A stretch of 50,540 bases of DNA. Origin: Rhizoclosmatium globosum (taxonomy: Eukaryota > Chytridiomycota > Chytridiomycetes > Chytridiales > Chytriomycetaceae). The notes beneath the pieces are model-generated. The model did no database searches and was not told the origin of the DNA. It saw only the letters and a program-made list of their open reading frames with translations. Position 1 is the stretch's first letter, and every line of letters begins with the position of its first letter. Of this stretch, positions 32,279 to 43,995 are shown piece after piece. The stretch lies in assembly GCA_002104985.1 (NCBI GenBank), contig MCGO01000251.1, positions 1 to 50,540 on the forward strand, read 5' to 3'. The translations under genes and the position numbers were made by a program.

Positions 32279-34641
32279 CTAAGCTCCCACTAAAATAAAG
32301 AATACGATAGCGACATACTCTACTAACAGAATCTTTCCAATCTGCTGATTTGTCTTGAATCCGCTCGCGCCAACCAAAAACAACGTTGTTACAAGCGAGG
32401 CTAGTAGATAAATAGTTGCCTTGCGTAACACTGGACCTGTTTCAAATTCAAAGGATCCCCGTGATTCGGCCGTCATAGACAGTGCAGAGATTCCCAGACC
32501 GAGGAGAAAGTTCATGAGTGGTGCACCAAAACAGGCACCCAATGCCATTTTCGGAAAACCCATTCTTGCAATTGAGAGATTCGTCATCAAATCGCCCATA
32601 CAATTTCCCACCGCAAAGATGGTGAGTCCTAATATGACTTCATCAATACGCAGAATGATACCAATGGTTTCCAATAGACCGACAATTTCGTTTGCCACAG
32701 CTGAGAAAGACGTGGTGAGAACGAATAACATGATAGTGATAGAAGCACTCAACTGTAGACCCAAACAATCGACACAATGAATCCGAAGAAACATAGTAGA
32801 TTAAACCGTAACATGGTGGGCATGGTATTGGTTTTTGAGGTGAAGAACGCAACAGACGCGAAAATAGATCCGAGTATACAGGATGAAACCCAGACGATTG
32901 AATTGTATGCATGGTCGCCGCGAGCTGGTAACCCGAAAATATTAGTAGATAGGAAGAAAAAAGGAGGTTGTAATTCAAGTTCATTACCCATCAAAACTGA
33001 AGCAGCAAATTGTGTTCCAAAAAATAGTTGCATGGACACAAGGTAGCGATCCGATTCAGCCATCAATAGCCTTCCCGGAACCCTGGGTCGCTGTTGCTGT
33101 GACCTTGATGGTTGGGGTCGTCGAGGCAATAATCCAGAAGATTCTGCATCCTCATCAATGTCATCATCCCGATCCAACAACGGACCCAATTCTCCACTCA
33201 TGTCGCTATTTCTTCGATCACTATATTGTCGCAGTTTTTCAACATCTCCGCGATGCACAATTGGAATAGTGAGTTTCAGGGCAGTACCAATTGGAGTCGT
33301 TGATAAACTGAATATTCGTTCTTTTAAGGTCATTGAATCCCAACGCGCAAGGTATGGAACAATACTATTACGCAATGCTCTAATTAATGGCCGATGTTTA
33401 TCTAATTTCGCAAGAAACTTGTGTACGATTGATGTTGTATGAGATAACTGAGTTTCATCATCGGAGCCTTCGGCGTCGAGTTCTTGGTCATGATCAGGTT
33501 GTGAATAGGCTGCGAGGAATGGAAATAGCTCCTTGTTGAGGTGTGGGACGAAATGGCGACGGCCGCGGAGTTGTGAGGTTGTTTCGGATGCGTTTGAGAA
33601 GGGGTATCCAGCACCTGATGAGTCAATATCGTAGAAATCGTTGTATGGAATATTATCGTCAGTGTCGGAGTCCTCCATGGGATGTCCAAGGACGTCACGG
33701 GCTTCGGAATGAGGGTCAGCTGTTATGACGTGGAGGTTATTGGTGAGTGGGAAACCAATGCAGTAATGAACCTACCATCAATTGCATCAATATTATGCAC
33801 ATCAATGACGTGTCCATGGCCTCCCGAAGAGAGGCCAGAATTGTTGCCTTTGTGCAGGAAGTGCCCCAAAACCACAATACCGACATAAATCAAATAATAT
33901 AGAATAAAAACGATGCTTATGGCGAAACTGATTTCTCCAGTGTGTGAAATATAGACCACGCTGTTTTTGATGTTCAGTGTTAGCCACCAACATTGGACCC
34001 AAGGGGCGAAGAAGCACCAAATCCACTCACATGCAGATACATCCAATCAAGAATAACAGATCTCTGATGAAGGGGCGGCGAGGAAGAGCGGTATCGTCTG
34101 AAACAAATGCGACGGCACCAACAACCACAAGGGTTACAAAGAGAGCAGCTCCCAGCAGTTCTCCCAAAGCCTAGATCCGAGTTCAGTTAACGATTTCAAT
34201 CAAGATTAGAAGTGGACAAACCATAGCACCGTTGTTTGCACGAACGGCTGAGAATGTTGCAAAGATGTCTGGCGCCCCATTTCCCAAGGCAGCAAGGGTC
34301 ACACCGGCCACTGATTCGCCGAGCTGAAGCAGCGCCGCCATTGCGGACAAGTTGGCGCACAGAAAGCCTCCGGCCACCGCCGCAATTGACACGAAACACG
34401 AGACCAGAAGCACGACAAGAACGGCGAGCCCAACGACCGGCGCTCCACCAAACACACACGTGTACAGCGCCATGTAGTTGACCGACCCGCCTGTCCCGCA
34501 GTAGTTCACCGCGTACGAACACACACTGCCTTCGTACCCGCCAAGGAAGATCTCTTCACACAAAGGAACTGTACTGTTTGCTATCACTGCTACGCCATCG
34601 TCAAAGTGCTGCACGAGCGGTTCTATCATGAAGAACGCCAT
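32279..34641 (-). CDS. Cation/Ca2+ exchanger, NCLX (CCX) type
   Basis: Two sets of membrane helices flank a long acidic cytosolic loop. The first alpha-repeat has AGVTLAALGNGAPDIFATFS, then LGELLGAALFVT after an intron. The second has LGLTIFAVGNCMGDLMTN and FPKMALGACFGAPLMN. The first matches the NCLX/SLC8B1 signature GNGAPD; the second has GNC where relatives often have GNS. A Cys-rich luminal stretch (LCEEIF, CSYAVNYC) precedes helix 1, as in NCLX. The loop (about 33060-33680) is disordered and acidic. The start is the ATG at 34641; an acceptor-like TTGCAG just upstream allows an extra 5' exon near 34730-34800. In relatives the protein moves Ca2+ across mitochondrial or vacuolar membranes; its location here is not predictable. 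Confidence 0.87.
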
Positions 34642-34915
34642 CTTGTTCTTCTGCAATGGGTGAACACAATTTTTGGGTCAAAGTTTATGAATAAACCAAA
34701 GGAGAGAAGTGGAAGTAAAAGCTGTTGACCTTGAAGAATGAATGAGAAGAAGTGGCCAAGAAATGGCTGAACGAAAGAATATGCCAATTCTCTACGTAAA
34801 AGTCAGGTGCTTCAAGCCTTCTCCCGATGTAAGGAGAAGTGGGGTTTGTTGTTGAATGAAATATGTTCTTCTCTGATTTGTTTCCTCTTTTTTCCAAACA
34901 AACTTCAATCCAAAG

Positions 34916-35965
34916 ATGACAGGATCAACTGACAAGAAAGGCGAATGCCCTGTAGACCACTCTCGCTTTGCCAAAGTAGCAGGTGCTGCTGCTGCCGGAG
35001 TTTCCCCGTCTGCGATCCCGTCTCCAAGTGGATGCCCAGTCCCACACGACTCCAACGCCTCTATGCCGACTGGCCACCCACCTGTCCAGCCACAACAAGG
35101 CCTTAACCCCCTCAACAACATCCCTCTCGGAATCAACAGTGGAATGGCTGAAGGTCAAAAAGAAGCTTTGTCTATGGAACGCGAAGTCTCCTCCATCCCT
35201 CGCGGTGACTCTGGAAACTGGGACTACCCATCTCCTCAAGCCTTCTACAATGCCTTGAAACGAAAGGGTTGGGAAACAAACGAGGGTGATGTTCCAACCA
35301 TGGTTGCCATTCACAACTTTTTGAACGAAGCTTGTTGGGGTGAGATTCTCAAGTGGGAGGAAAAGTACCACTGGTTAGTCTCTGTCTTTTACGCCGCTCT
35401 ACCGTTAGTTCTAGAGCGTAGTTATGCGATGTAGAAGCGATGCTGGATTGCAGGAGATCGGGCTTCTTTGTTTGATCAGACTGGTCTAGAATCTCAGAAT
35501 CTGTAATCAGAAAGGACAAGAAAGGATTGTCGAAAAACGAAAACTGGCTTGCATCTGGTATACCTACCAATCAAATGAAAAATGATGATGTGGATCTGGG
35601 CTCTAACATCCTCAAACCTATATTGTCATTATTTCTCAAATATCTGACTTCTCCCTTACAGCGAATGCAAGGACATTCGTCTTACCCGTTTCCAGGGACG
35701 TCCAAATGACTTGAGTCCAAAGGCTAGATGGATGGGTCTTGTGCATGGAGCTGAGAAGCCATTCGACAGACACGACTGGACAGTGAATCGTTGTGGAAAA
35801 GACGTTCGTTATGTGATTGACTACTATTCCGGACACGATGAACCAGAAAGTCCCGTTTTCAACGTTGATGTGCGTCCTGCTCTGGATTCTCCGTCAGCTA
35901 TATTTGATCGGGCGAGAGAGTTTGCTTCTAACACTTGGCAAAAGTTCTTTGGCGGAAACAACTAA
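34916..35965 (+). CDS. Holocytochrome c synthase (cytochrome c haem lyase)
   Basis: Two exons: 34916 to about 35372 and about 35661-35965. It attaches haem to apocytochrome c in the mitochondrial intermembrane space. Two N-terminal Cys-Pro haem-regulatory motifs ([15 protein letters not shown]) come first, then [36 protein letters not shown], and in exon 2 [40 protein letters not shown] (includes the family's haem-ligand His) and [13 protein letters not shown]. About 250 residues is typical. The intron, about 290 bp, is far longer than the roughly 50 bp usual here. It has box C-like ATGATGA (near 35582) and box D-like CTGA (near 35642) but no terminal stem, so I do not call a snoRNA. Whether it acts on c or c1 cannot be told. 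Confidence 0.93.
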
Positions 35966-36103
35966 AGTGGAAAGAGTTGAGGACAGGGGTTTGAGCACAT
36001 TAAAGTAAAATTCATCATAAAAGACATTCATTTTTCATCAACATACGAACCCACCACCCAAAAATAATACACACTGAAAGAAAGAATCTATTTGTACAAG
36101 AAA

Positions 36104-39100
36104 TTAATTTAAGAAGCCTCGGCAAGCCTGTTCGAAGGAAATGTTAATAAGCAGGTATTTGAGAAGGAATTCTTACCGTAGCTCCACACAGGCAAGGTAT
36201 CTTATCTTCTTCAATGGGAAACTTGTAGTCGTACGTCACTTCCTCGCCTTCTGCTACTGGCTTGTTGGCATAAATGACAATTTTCTTTTGGCCATCAACA
36301 GTGATGATTTTGGCATTGCAGTTGGGCTAAAGGATTTTTGAGTATATTTGAAACTAGAATCATCAACACTCACGTCACAACAATGATTGATGAATCTCGC
36401 CAGGTTTCCGGCTTTCGTGGCATCAATGATATTATCATCATCGATACGGAACAAATAACTACTTCCGATTCCAGACTTTTCATAAATCTTTTCACGATGG
36501 TCGGCAACCTATTCAAGAGTGAGATAGGACGAAACATATCAATCAACAAACCTTTTGTCGAATCTGTTCACCAATGTACTCGATCACAATATCATCCACG
36601 GCGATGGGCTCCAGCGCAAACAATCCCCAATCGTGAATCTTACTTCTTGCAAAACGAAGTCGATTCTTGCGTGACCGCATGTCATTGTACTTGATTACAT
36701 CAGACGCATTCTCTCCGTAAATAGCAGTAAACACTGAATTGCCCGCCCTGGCATCAGCTGAAGAAACAGCAACCGGAACAGCTCCAGCTTGCCGTGAAAC
36801 ACCGCGAGATCGGGCTCCTCCAGTACCGCCAGCACCTCCCCCTCCTCCCCCTCCCCCTCCAGCTGCACTGGCCGCTGCTGCAGCCGCCGCCATAGAAGAT
36901 TGCGAAATAACGCCAACAGACTCCATAACAGTGGGATCTTCATTGCGATTCTGATTGTTGTTGAGGTACTTGTACTTTTCACCCGCCGGAATCTTGTAGA
37001 TCCCTTCTGTCCGTGCAGACCCAGTTCGATGTCGTCCAAAGGTAATAAAGAGCTCATCAACCATTGGCACTTGCTGATACTTTTCAAGTTCAGCTTCCAC
37101 TATTTTTCGGTCAACAGTTAGACGCAAAGAACCTTTAAAACTCATTTCTCACCATCAATATTCTCTCCCTTAGACACGAGTTTCATCAACCGGCTCCGCT
37201 TCCTTCGCACCCGCTCCTCCATAGCAACAGCATGCAAAAACTTCAAATCCTCTTCCCGCCTTTCATCTCCTGCCACACCCGTCACCAAATCCAAGTTGCT
37301 AAAGTCCAAACTTGCGTCGCTATCATATGCCCCATCGTCATCCCGAATAACATCTCTCTCATCATCCAAATTCAAATAATGGAAAGACAGCACTGGCTCC
37401 TCTGGCCAAACGAACGGCTCAAATAAGTCCATAGCAGTGTCTGCAGGAGATGGCGGAAACTCAATGGGGGGACGGTTGGGTCGAACGTAGCTGGTGACAG
37501 CACTGAGCTGTTGGGTATGCACTCGCTTCTTCTTTTTCCGAGAGGCTGCAGCTGCCGCATCAGCTGCTTTCCTGCTGATATTGGCTGGTGCTGCAGAAGA
37601 GGAAACAAACGCGTCTGGGCTTCGGTTACGAGAATGACTTCTTTTGTTGTTGACAGGGCGAATACGCTTGTTTGCTAGATTGCGCTGGGCTTCCAAGAGA
37701 GACTCGTATAGAGACTTTGATGTGGATTCTTTGGTCTCATGGACTTCAGTAACGGGCTCTGATTTAGATGATAGCAACTGAGATGGCGTAGTAGCTGATT
37801 CTGAGGGACGAGTGAGTCTTGGCCCAACGTATGATGGCGCAGCGTTATCCTTCCCTTCGACGTCCATTGCATTTTCGCTCTCTTCCTCCTCTTCATCTTC
37901 CTCATCCTCATCCTCTCCTTCTTCATCCTCATCATCACTGCTGTTCCAATCAATATCTTTCAACAATGATTGGTTGTGTTGTTGTGCGTCTTTAAGTTTG
38001 TTGGACAAGTCCTTTTGACGCGCCAAGATCTCCTTATTGGCAAACTCTTCGTCATCACTAGAGTGTTCAGATTCAACAACGGTAGAACGCTTCTTAGATC
38101 GAGGCGAAGTGTTACGAGACGAAACCTTCTTTTTAAACGAGGGAAGTCCTAAACTTCTTGATCCTTCCTCAACAGGCTTTGCGGCAGTAGCTTCTGATAA
38201 TGACGTAGATGGAACTTCAGCAGGTACAGGAACTGGCTTTGCAAGTTTAGACTCTTCGTGTAATCGAATCTGCTCCTTCACGAACTGATCCACCATAGGG
38301 AAGATCAACTGACGTCTGATATCATTCTTCAACCCTTCCCCACACAAATCGTTCGTAACCAATTTGCATACGCTTTCAAGCAACGCTTCCGCTTTCCGTT
38401 CTTGATCTCGTTTTTGTTCAGCAAGTCGAGGTTCCAATGTTGATGAAGAACTTGCAGAACTGAATCGTCTCTGAGCGAGTTGCTCGGAAATAGGGCGGTA
38501 AGGACCAATAGGATTTCGGTCTGAGTCTCGCGAATAATAGTGTGCGTCACGACTGGAGCTGTATGGATGATCACGACGGTCACGTTCATCACGGAAGTCA
38601 CGAATATCTCGGACATCACGACGATCGTCTCGACTGTCCCTCCGGTAATCCCGCCCATCAGTATACCTACGAGAATCTCGATTTGAAGGATACAGCGCTT
38701 CTCGTCTGTCCAGTGAATCATAAGATGCGGGTACCCCACGAGGAGGACTCATTCGTCTGCTCGTTTTTGATGATGATGCTCCAGGAATATAGCGCTCGGC
38801 ATTATTCCCCGTCAAGGTAGCGAATCTGTCCGTTGATCCAGGAGGAATTGATGATGCTCCAGGAACATAACGGTCTATATTGCTTCCCACTGGTAAAGGA
38901 AGGGGTGCAGCTGGAACGCTGTATCGTTCACCACTGCTACTGGTCGACGTAGCACCTGGAATATAGCGGTCGACGTTGCTTCCGCTGGGAAGAGGTAGTG
39001 CCGTGGCTGGTACTGATGGCATAAAGCGGTCATTTACTCCAGATGATGTTCCACTTCCAGGTACATAGCGATCAACAGTACTTCCAACTGGAGGTAGTGG

Positions 39101-40795
39101 CGCATGAGATTGTGGTATATAAGTGTCGACTCTGGATCCTCCTCGAATTGTTCCATATCGGTCCATACTTCTTTCATGTCTTCGCGGTGGTGATTCTTCC
39201 CGTCGACGTGATGGCGGAGACCCCTCTCGCCTTCTCATCAGTGGGCTACGGCTTCTCTCTCTTCTTGATACCTGTGGGGGGCTTCTGCTGTCTCGTCGTC
39301 TTCTTGGGGGACTGATGCTTCGATCAAGATTACGTCGATCATACCGGTCCCCATCTTTGGTGCTTCGATAAGATGCTCGGCTTGGCGGGCTACGACTGCT
39401 TCTGCGTCGGTCGCGGCTTCTACTGCGACTTCGAGCTTCACGATGTGTATCTGATTGTATTGATGCAACTGTTGGCGCTGACGAGGACGTTGCCACCGAC
39501 GGTTGCTGATTATAAAACGAAGTTATTGAGTTGGGAGGTAATTTCGGGAATGAGGCTGCAGCTGGTGGCGGTTTAAAAGATAGAGATGCAACCGGTGGAA
39601 CAGGGAATGATTGAGAACGAGGATGTTCTTCATATACCGAGTGCTGTTGCAGATTTAACATGGGCTGAGATTGATATCGGGGTTGAGGAGGTAGCATAGG
39701 AGTGATGGCAGGCGAGTTAATGGTTGATGAATGTCCGGACAAGGTTGGTTTTGGTGGTAAGGCCAAAGACAGAGCGCGTTGTGATGGATTTTGACTGATA
39801 ATAGGAGAATTCGTGGATGGATTTGAGACAGAGCTGGGGTTGTTTGGCAACAACTGAGGAGGAGGAGGCATAGATTGAGATTTCTTGACTGCGTCTACAC
39901 CACTACCGCCATCACTCTCATCAGATTCCGCGACCCAAGCCGGTGGTTTATATTTTCCAGCGACAAAGGTATCCTGAGAACGGATTACACGTGAAGAATC
40001 CGTTGAAGATGGACGAACATCAGGTTGTGGCTTCACACTGCTCAACACTGAAATTTTCGGCTCTTCAATCATAACAGGTATAGTCGAAATTGGTGGCAAG
40101 TGTGTGCCATCTTGAACCAAAGTCAATACTTTTAAAGCAAACCTGACAAACACTCACCAAACAACTCCACTCGAATCGCGGATCCCCCAAACTGTCCACC
40201 GTTTTCACTTTTGGCTGCAGCTTTTGCCGAATTCATTGCTGCAAAGGGTACTTCCATGTCACCAACCATATTTCCAAAACAAACAACAGCTTTCAAACCG
40301 CCCCGTGCAGACGCCGATGAAAAGACACTACTCAAATCGACAGATTCAACATAGCCGTACTTTTGAAAGAAGCCTTGCACATCGTTTGATTTAGCGTTGA
40401 CAGGGAGATTGGACACCAGGATTGACGAGGGAGGCAGAGGCTCTTGCGTATCTGCATCAATCTATTTGGTCGCCATTAGACATTGAAGTACTACAAGTAG
40501 AGACGTGTATGTGTGGCTATTGCGGGCAGTGGGAAGAAGGATTGTTGGACCACCCACCAGCCAGTCGAAGCGATTGAGACCCGTCAACAACTTCATTTTG
40601 CCCTTTACTCCCGCGGGCGAGCTTCTTTCGCGCCGGGGATCAACAGTCTTGTCGGACCAGGACGAGAGTGGGATTGACCTTTGTGCACAGTTAAGTTGGA
40701 TTAGATGCACAGCCCAAGTGGAGTGAATGCACATACACTGTCTTCACTTTGACATTGGCAGGACCACTCGCTCGATGGGGCGGCTGGGACGACAT
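36104..40795 (-). CDS. SET1: Histone H3K4 methyltransferase Set1 (RRM, RS-rich region, N-SET, SET, post-SET)
   Basis: The start is the ATG at 40795 ([18 protein letters not shown]). An exon near 40550-40700 (LTGLNRFDW) follows, then an RRM at about 40145-40450 ([20 protein letters not shown] ... IRVELF). One large exon, about 40093-37155, holds a Ser/Pro region, an RS-type region ([16 protein letters not shown]), tandem DRY[IV]PG repeats (38780-39090), an acidic stretch, and an N-SET-like end ([18 protein letters not shown]). It splices over a 54-bp intron to [15 protein letters not shown], an Ala/Gly run (about 36833-36892), then the SET domain: [63 protein letters not shown], and post-SET CLCGA...CRGFLN. 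All expected SET/post-SET residues are present. It is the catalytic subunit of COMPASS. Confidence 0.93.
36833..36892 (-). repeat. Poly-Ala/poly-Gly tract in Set1
   Basis: Triplet-type repeats encode a run of Ala (with one Ser) followed by a run of nine Gly, between N-SET and SET. Low-complexity linker; length polymorphism is likely. Confidence 0.7.
38780..39090 (-). repeat. Tandem repeats with DRY[IV]PG motif inside Set1
   Basis: Four to five imperfect repeats of roughly 20-30 residues: [63 protein letters not shown], often preceded by PLPxGS. I know no Set1 with this repeat; it directly follows the RS region. Confidence 0.65.
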
Positions 40796-40926
40796 TGATT
40801 GGTTGTGGTGGTGGGCCTTTCGTCCGAATCGACGAGAGAAAAGAACACTTGACGTTAATGGAGAAATAACTAATAAGTAAGATAAAGATTGTATTATAAC
40901 GCAATATTTGTGAATGGAATTAAACC

Positions 40927-42858
40927 TCAAGCTTGTTCTACCAACAACATCTTTTCAACCAACAGTGTCGTGACAAGAAACTCAACAGGAACACCTTGAA
41001 TCTCCACTTTGACGCCCATCCACAACAATCGCTGCAATTCTTTACGCACAAATTTCACACTCTTGAATACACACCGTTTTATCACCGCCAAACACTTTTT
41101 CCGATCTTTGAGTGTCATGGGAATCAAACTTGCTGAATTGCTCCGAATTTCGCCAACGTACACATTTAAATCACTTGGGAAAAGACCGAGGGGGATAATA
41201 GAAGGTGTGGCAAGGTGAGGACTTTCGTACGCGTTTTTCTGAGAGCCAAACATATAACAAAGAAGAATCTCAACACCATGTGGATCGCAATCAAAGAGAC
41301 CGTATATTATTGGAGTGTAAGCAGTAGATGGTGCAGTGGGACCGCTGGTGGAAGAAGGAGTAGATGGAACTGCAGCTGAAAACCAGGAATCGTGCTCTTC
41401 GTCAAAGTCGTCCTCATCGTCATAATCGATATCGTCAATGTCCATGGGAACGAAATCAGAATCGGGAGGCAAGACTTCGAGTTGCATAGTTGAATTTGGT
41501 GAAGTCCATATCCAAGAAACTAATGCATTCCTTTCGTCCAAGCCACCAGTCAACATACTCTGTGAGAATTGTGCCCCACTCAATAAATTAATGAAAGCGT
41601 GTGTGTTCTTATCGGGATATCCTTTTCCAGTCACAAGAATCCAATTCTTTTGGAACCGCTCTCCAGAATTCAATTTCTCTCCCTGGTCCTTATGGATCCG
41701 ATTCAATTCCCCAATGATTCCAGTGAAACTAGCATCTTTTTCAACCAATAAAACTCGGATACGAGTTGCAACAGATGTTGGAAACGGTCGATATTCCATT
41801 TTGATGATGTCAGAAACGAGGGGTATTAAGATTCCACTAGATACGCGGTCATTGCACGAAATAACAGAGTTATTTTTCAAGGTAAGAAGAAGTGGGCCTT
41901 TCACAAGTCCTTTAGAGGATGCGAACTTTTGTTCACGTTTAAGTTCAAAAAAAGGCGATAAATGTAATAGAAGGCCTTACAATGTTGAGAGAATGGCGAG
42001 GAACATTGAATGAACAAGCTATGGATTCCACAATATCGTCCACATTGGACTGTCTCTTGAAGAGTCCCACGTTCCGATAAAATATATCCCTATCACGCGT
42101 TGAGACTCTTTGATAACTTGAGAATATGTATGCACACCTCTTTGTTGCAGTCTTGTTTCTCTTCAACAGATCCAACGTGATTTCCAGGCACTTCATAATC
42201 TGATCGAAGCGCGCTGAATCACTCTTTACCATTCGCCAAACCTTGGCCGGGTTGCATTCTAACGTTGTTCTGTGGCTCAATGGATTGTAACTAGATCATA
42301 ACAGTTGAGAGCCACAATAAACCACATTAAAGTAAACAAACCTCCACACCGAGTCATCCTTAGCAACAAGGGCAAGGACTGGATGCTTGAGGCTCTTTGT
42401 GACTGCACGAACTTCTCCCAGAACAGCTTCCATCGCACGACAGAGGACCGCTCTGAGTAAGAGAACATTAAAAGGACGCGAACACCACAGAATGCGTACG
42501 GCTGTTTGTGTGCGACGCTGATCAAATCGCCGATGTTCTCTGCCGGCGCCGCTCCGACGCGAACAACGGCGAGCATCGATTCACGCAGCTGCGGCGCCAA
42601 GTGCGACTGGGCAAAGGAAAGTGCCGCGTGGTGGCGTCCGAGTGGAATGTGCGTTGCGGTCGCCGAAACAGACGCGTCGAGAAGCAGCGCATCCAGTGTC
42701 TGTTGGTGCCGTAGTAAGCAATACAGCCCCATCCATCCATCCATCCCGCGACAAACCTGTTCGCCTTCACTGTCGTCCATTTCATTTGCTTCAACGCTTC
42801 CTATGCTGTCCAGGCTCGACTCGCTGTCGCTGTCACTGATGGAGAAGTCCGAAAACAT
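40927..42858 (-). CDS. SPO11: Spo11 (meiotic double-strand break transesterase)
   Basis: About six exons from the ATG at 42858 (FSDFSISDSDSE, an acidic N-terminus). An intron removed at about 42705-42758 contains an ATGG microsatellite. Then AVLGEVRAVTKSLKHPVL in the exon near 42350-42400, YNPLSHRTTLE, and the 5Y-CAP domain with RDRDIFYRNVGLF, whose Tyr is the catalytic residue that attacks DNA. Next come NVDDIVESIACSFNVPRHSL and SSKGLVKGP. The Toprim domain shows ILVTGKGYPD and GLFDCDPHGVEIL, with the metal-binding Asp residues intact. An unusual acidic insertion (DIDDIDYDDEDDFDEEHD) sits between the two Toprim motifs. The C-terminus is complete (LVEKMLLVEQ). Function: starts meiotic recombination. 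The start is 75 bp from the 899-bp repeat copy 2. Confidence 0.92.
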
Positions 42859-42933
42859 GTATTCTCTGATCCGCTTTTTATTGGAAAAGAAAGAAAAGAG
42901 AAATATTCAAAGTAAAGTAAAACGCGCGCATAG

Positions 42934-43832
42934 AATCGAATCGAAGTGTTTGGGATTGGTTTCAGAGGTGTCAAACCTCCTACTCACAGTAGACGCCACG
43001 TGAAGGCTCCAAACAAAGTCTACCAAAATAATAGGGGACAGAGGAGCTCATACAGATCAACAATAAACAGGTTGCGCACATCACACATCATATTTCATGC
43101 CGCGAGCCAGTAGTTTGAGATACTACATAACATGGACTGGAGCAGAGAAGGCTAGAGATTTAAAGCACGACCCTGACCCACGGGTCAGAGCGAGTTTGCC
43201 ATTTGACAGGCTGAGCGAGAGTATCCCATGGGCCTAAGATATCTCGCTCACTCGTATTAATACGCGCCATCAAAAAGAAGGTGTGGCTAGTGTGGAGTAT
43301 TGGCGGGCAACCAGAGAATCTAAGATGGCTTCGGGTGCTGGGTCTCTCTCGAGACTCGACAGATCCGTTATCGCCATCTCACCTCGATGCCCCTCCTCCT
43401 GGACTTCAGCGCAGGCCCCCATCCGTCATTGAAGGGCAAGGCTTTTGTCTCCTGCGTCCCGAGGGCGTTGGAGTCTTGTTCTTTCGAACGAGATACGTAT
43501 ATATAGCGGACGGAACAATCTGGTCGTTCGGGTCATATAAGCACCCATTTGCAGAAGACCCTGGTTGTGATCTGGTGGGGACTGGAAGCTCATTGTGGGA
43601 CAGGAAGCTCGTTGGTTTTTGGCAAGTTTTGAGAGACGGATGGCTCTCTTTTATATCTGAAGTTGGAGGGAGGGAAAGATTTTTTGCCTTTGTTTTGACC
43701 AACTGACAATTCTGCATCTCCACGCGCAATCTCATTGGCTGCCTTTTTTGCGCTTTTTGCTATTTTCTTTCCTTTTGGATATTATTGGACGAAGAGAAAG
43801 AGGGAAACTCGGGGATCAAAACTCTGTACTTG
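42934..43832. repeat. 899-bp repeat, copy 2
   Basis: Same length and orientation as 17221-18119, about 97-99% identical over most of it. Palindrome at 43173-43188. The GTG-started open stretch (43281-43706) reaches a different end from copy 1 because GGG is GG near 43602. It lies between the Spo11 start and the 3' end of modular gene copy 2. No own coding capacity is convincing. Confidence 0.85.
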
Positions 43833-43995
43833 CGAATACTTCAGGGCAAATAGGATTGATTTTGTAGTGGGAAAGGAAAGAGTGAATGAGAAATTGGCAG
43901 TGAAGGTTCACGGATAATAATATTATGTTTAATTCTTAACTACAAGTGTTATCATTACAACTTTCGTACAGCTGATGTCATCGCTGTTGATAATG

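Noticed and set aside
34685..34897. Extra upstream exon of the NCLX-type exchanger
   Set aside because: A splice acceptor precedes the chosen ATG and a hydrophobic stretch is present upstream, but no ATG-started exon could be fixed.
35582..35645. C/D-box snoRNA in the long intron of the haem lyase gene
   Set aside because: ATGATGA and CTGA boxes are about 60 bp apart, but there is no terminal stem and no clear C'/D' boxes.
36739..36954. Plus-strand proline-rich reading frame
   Set aside because: It is the reverse complement of the Gly/Ala tract in Set1.
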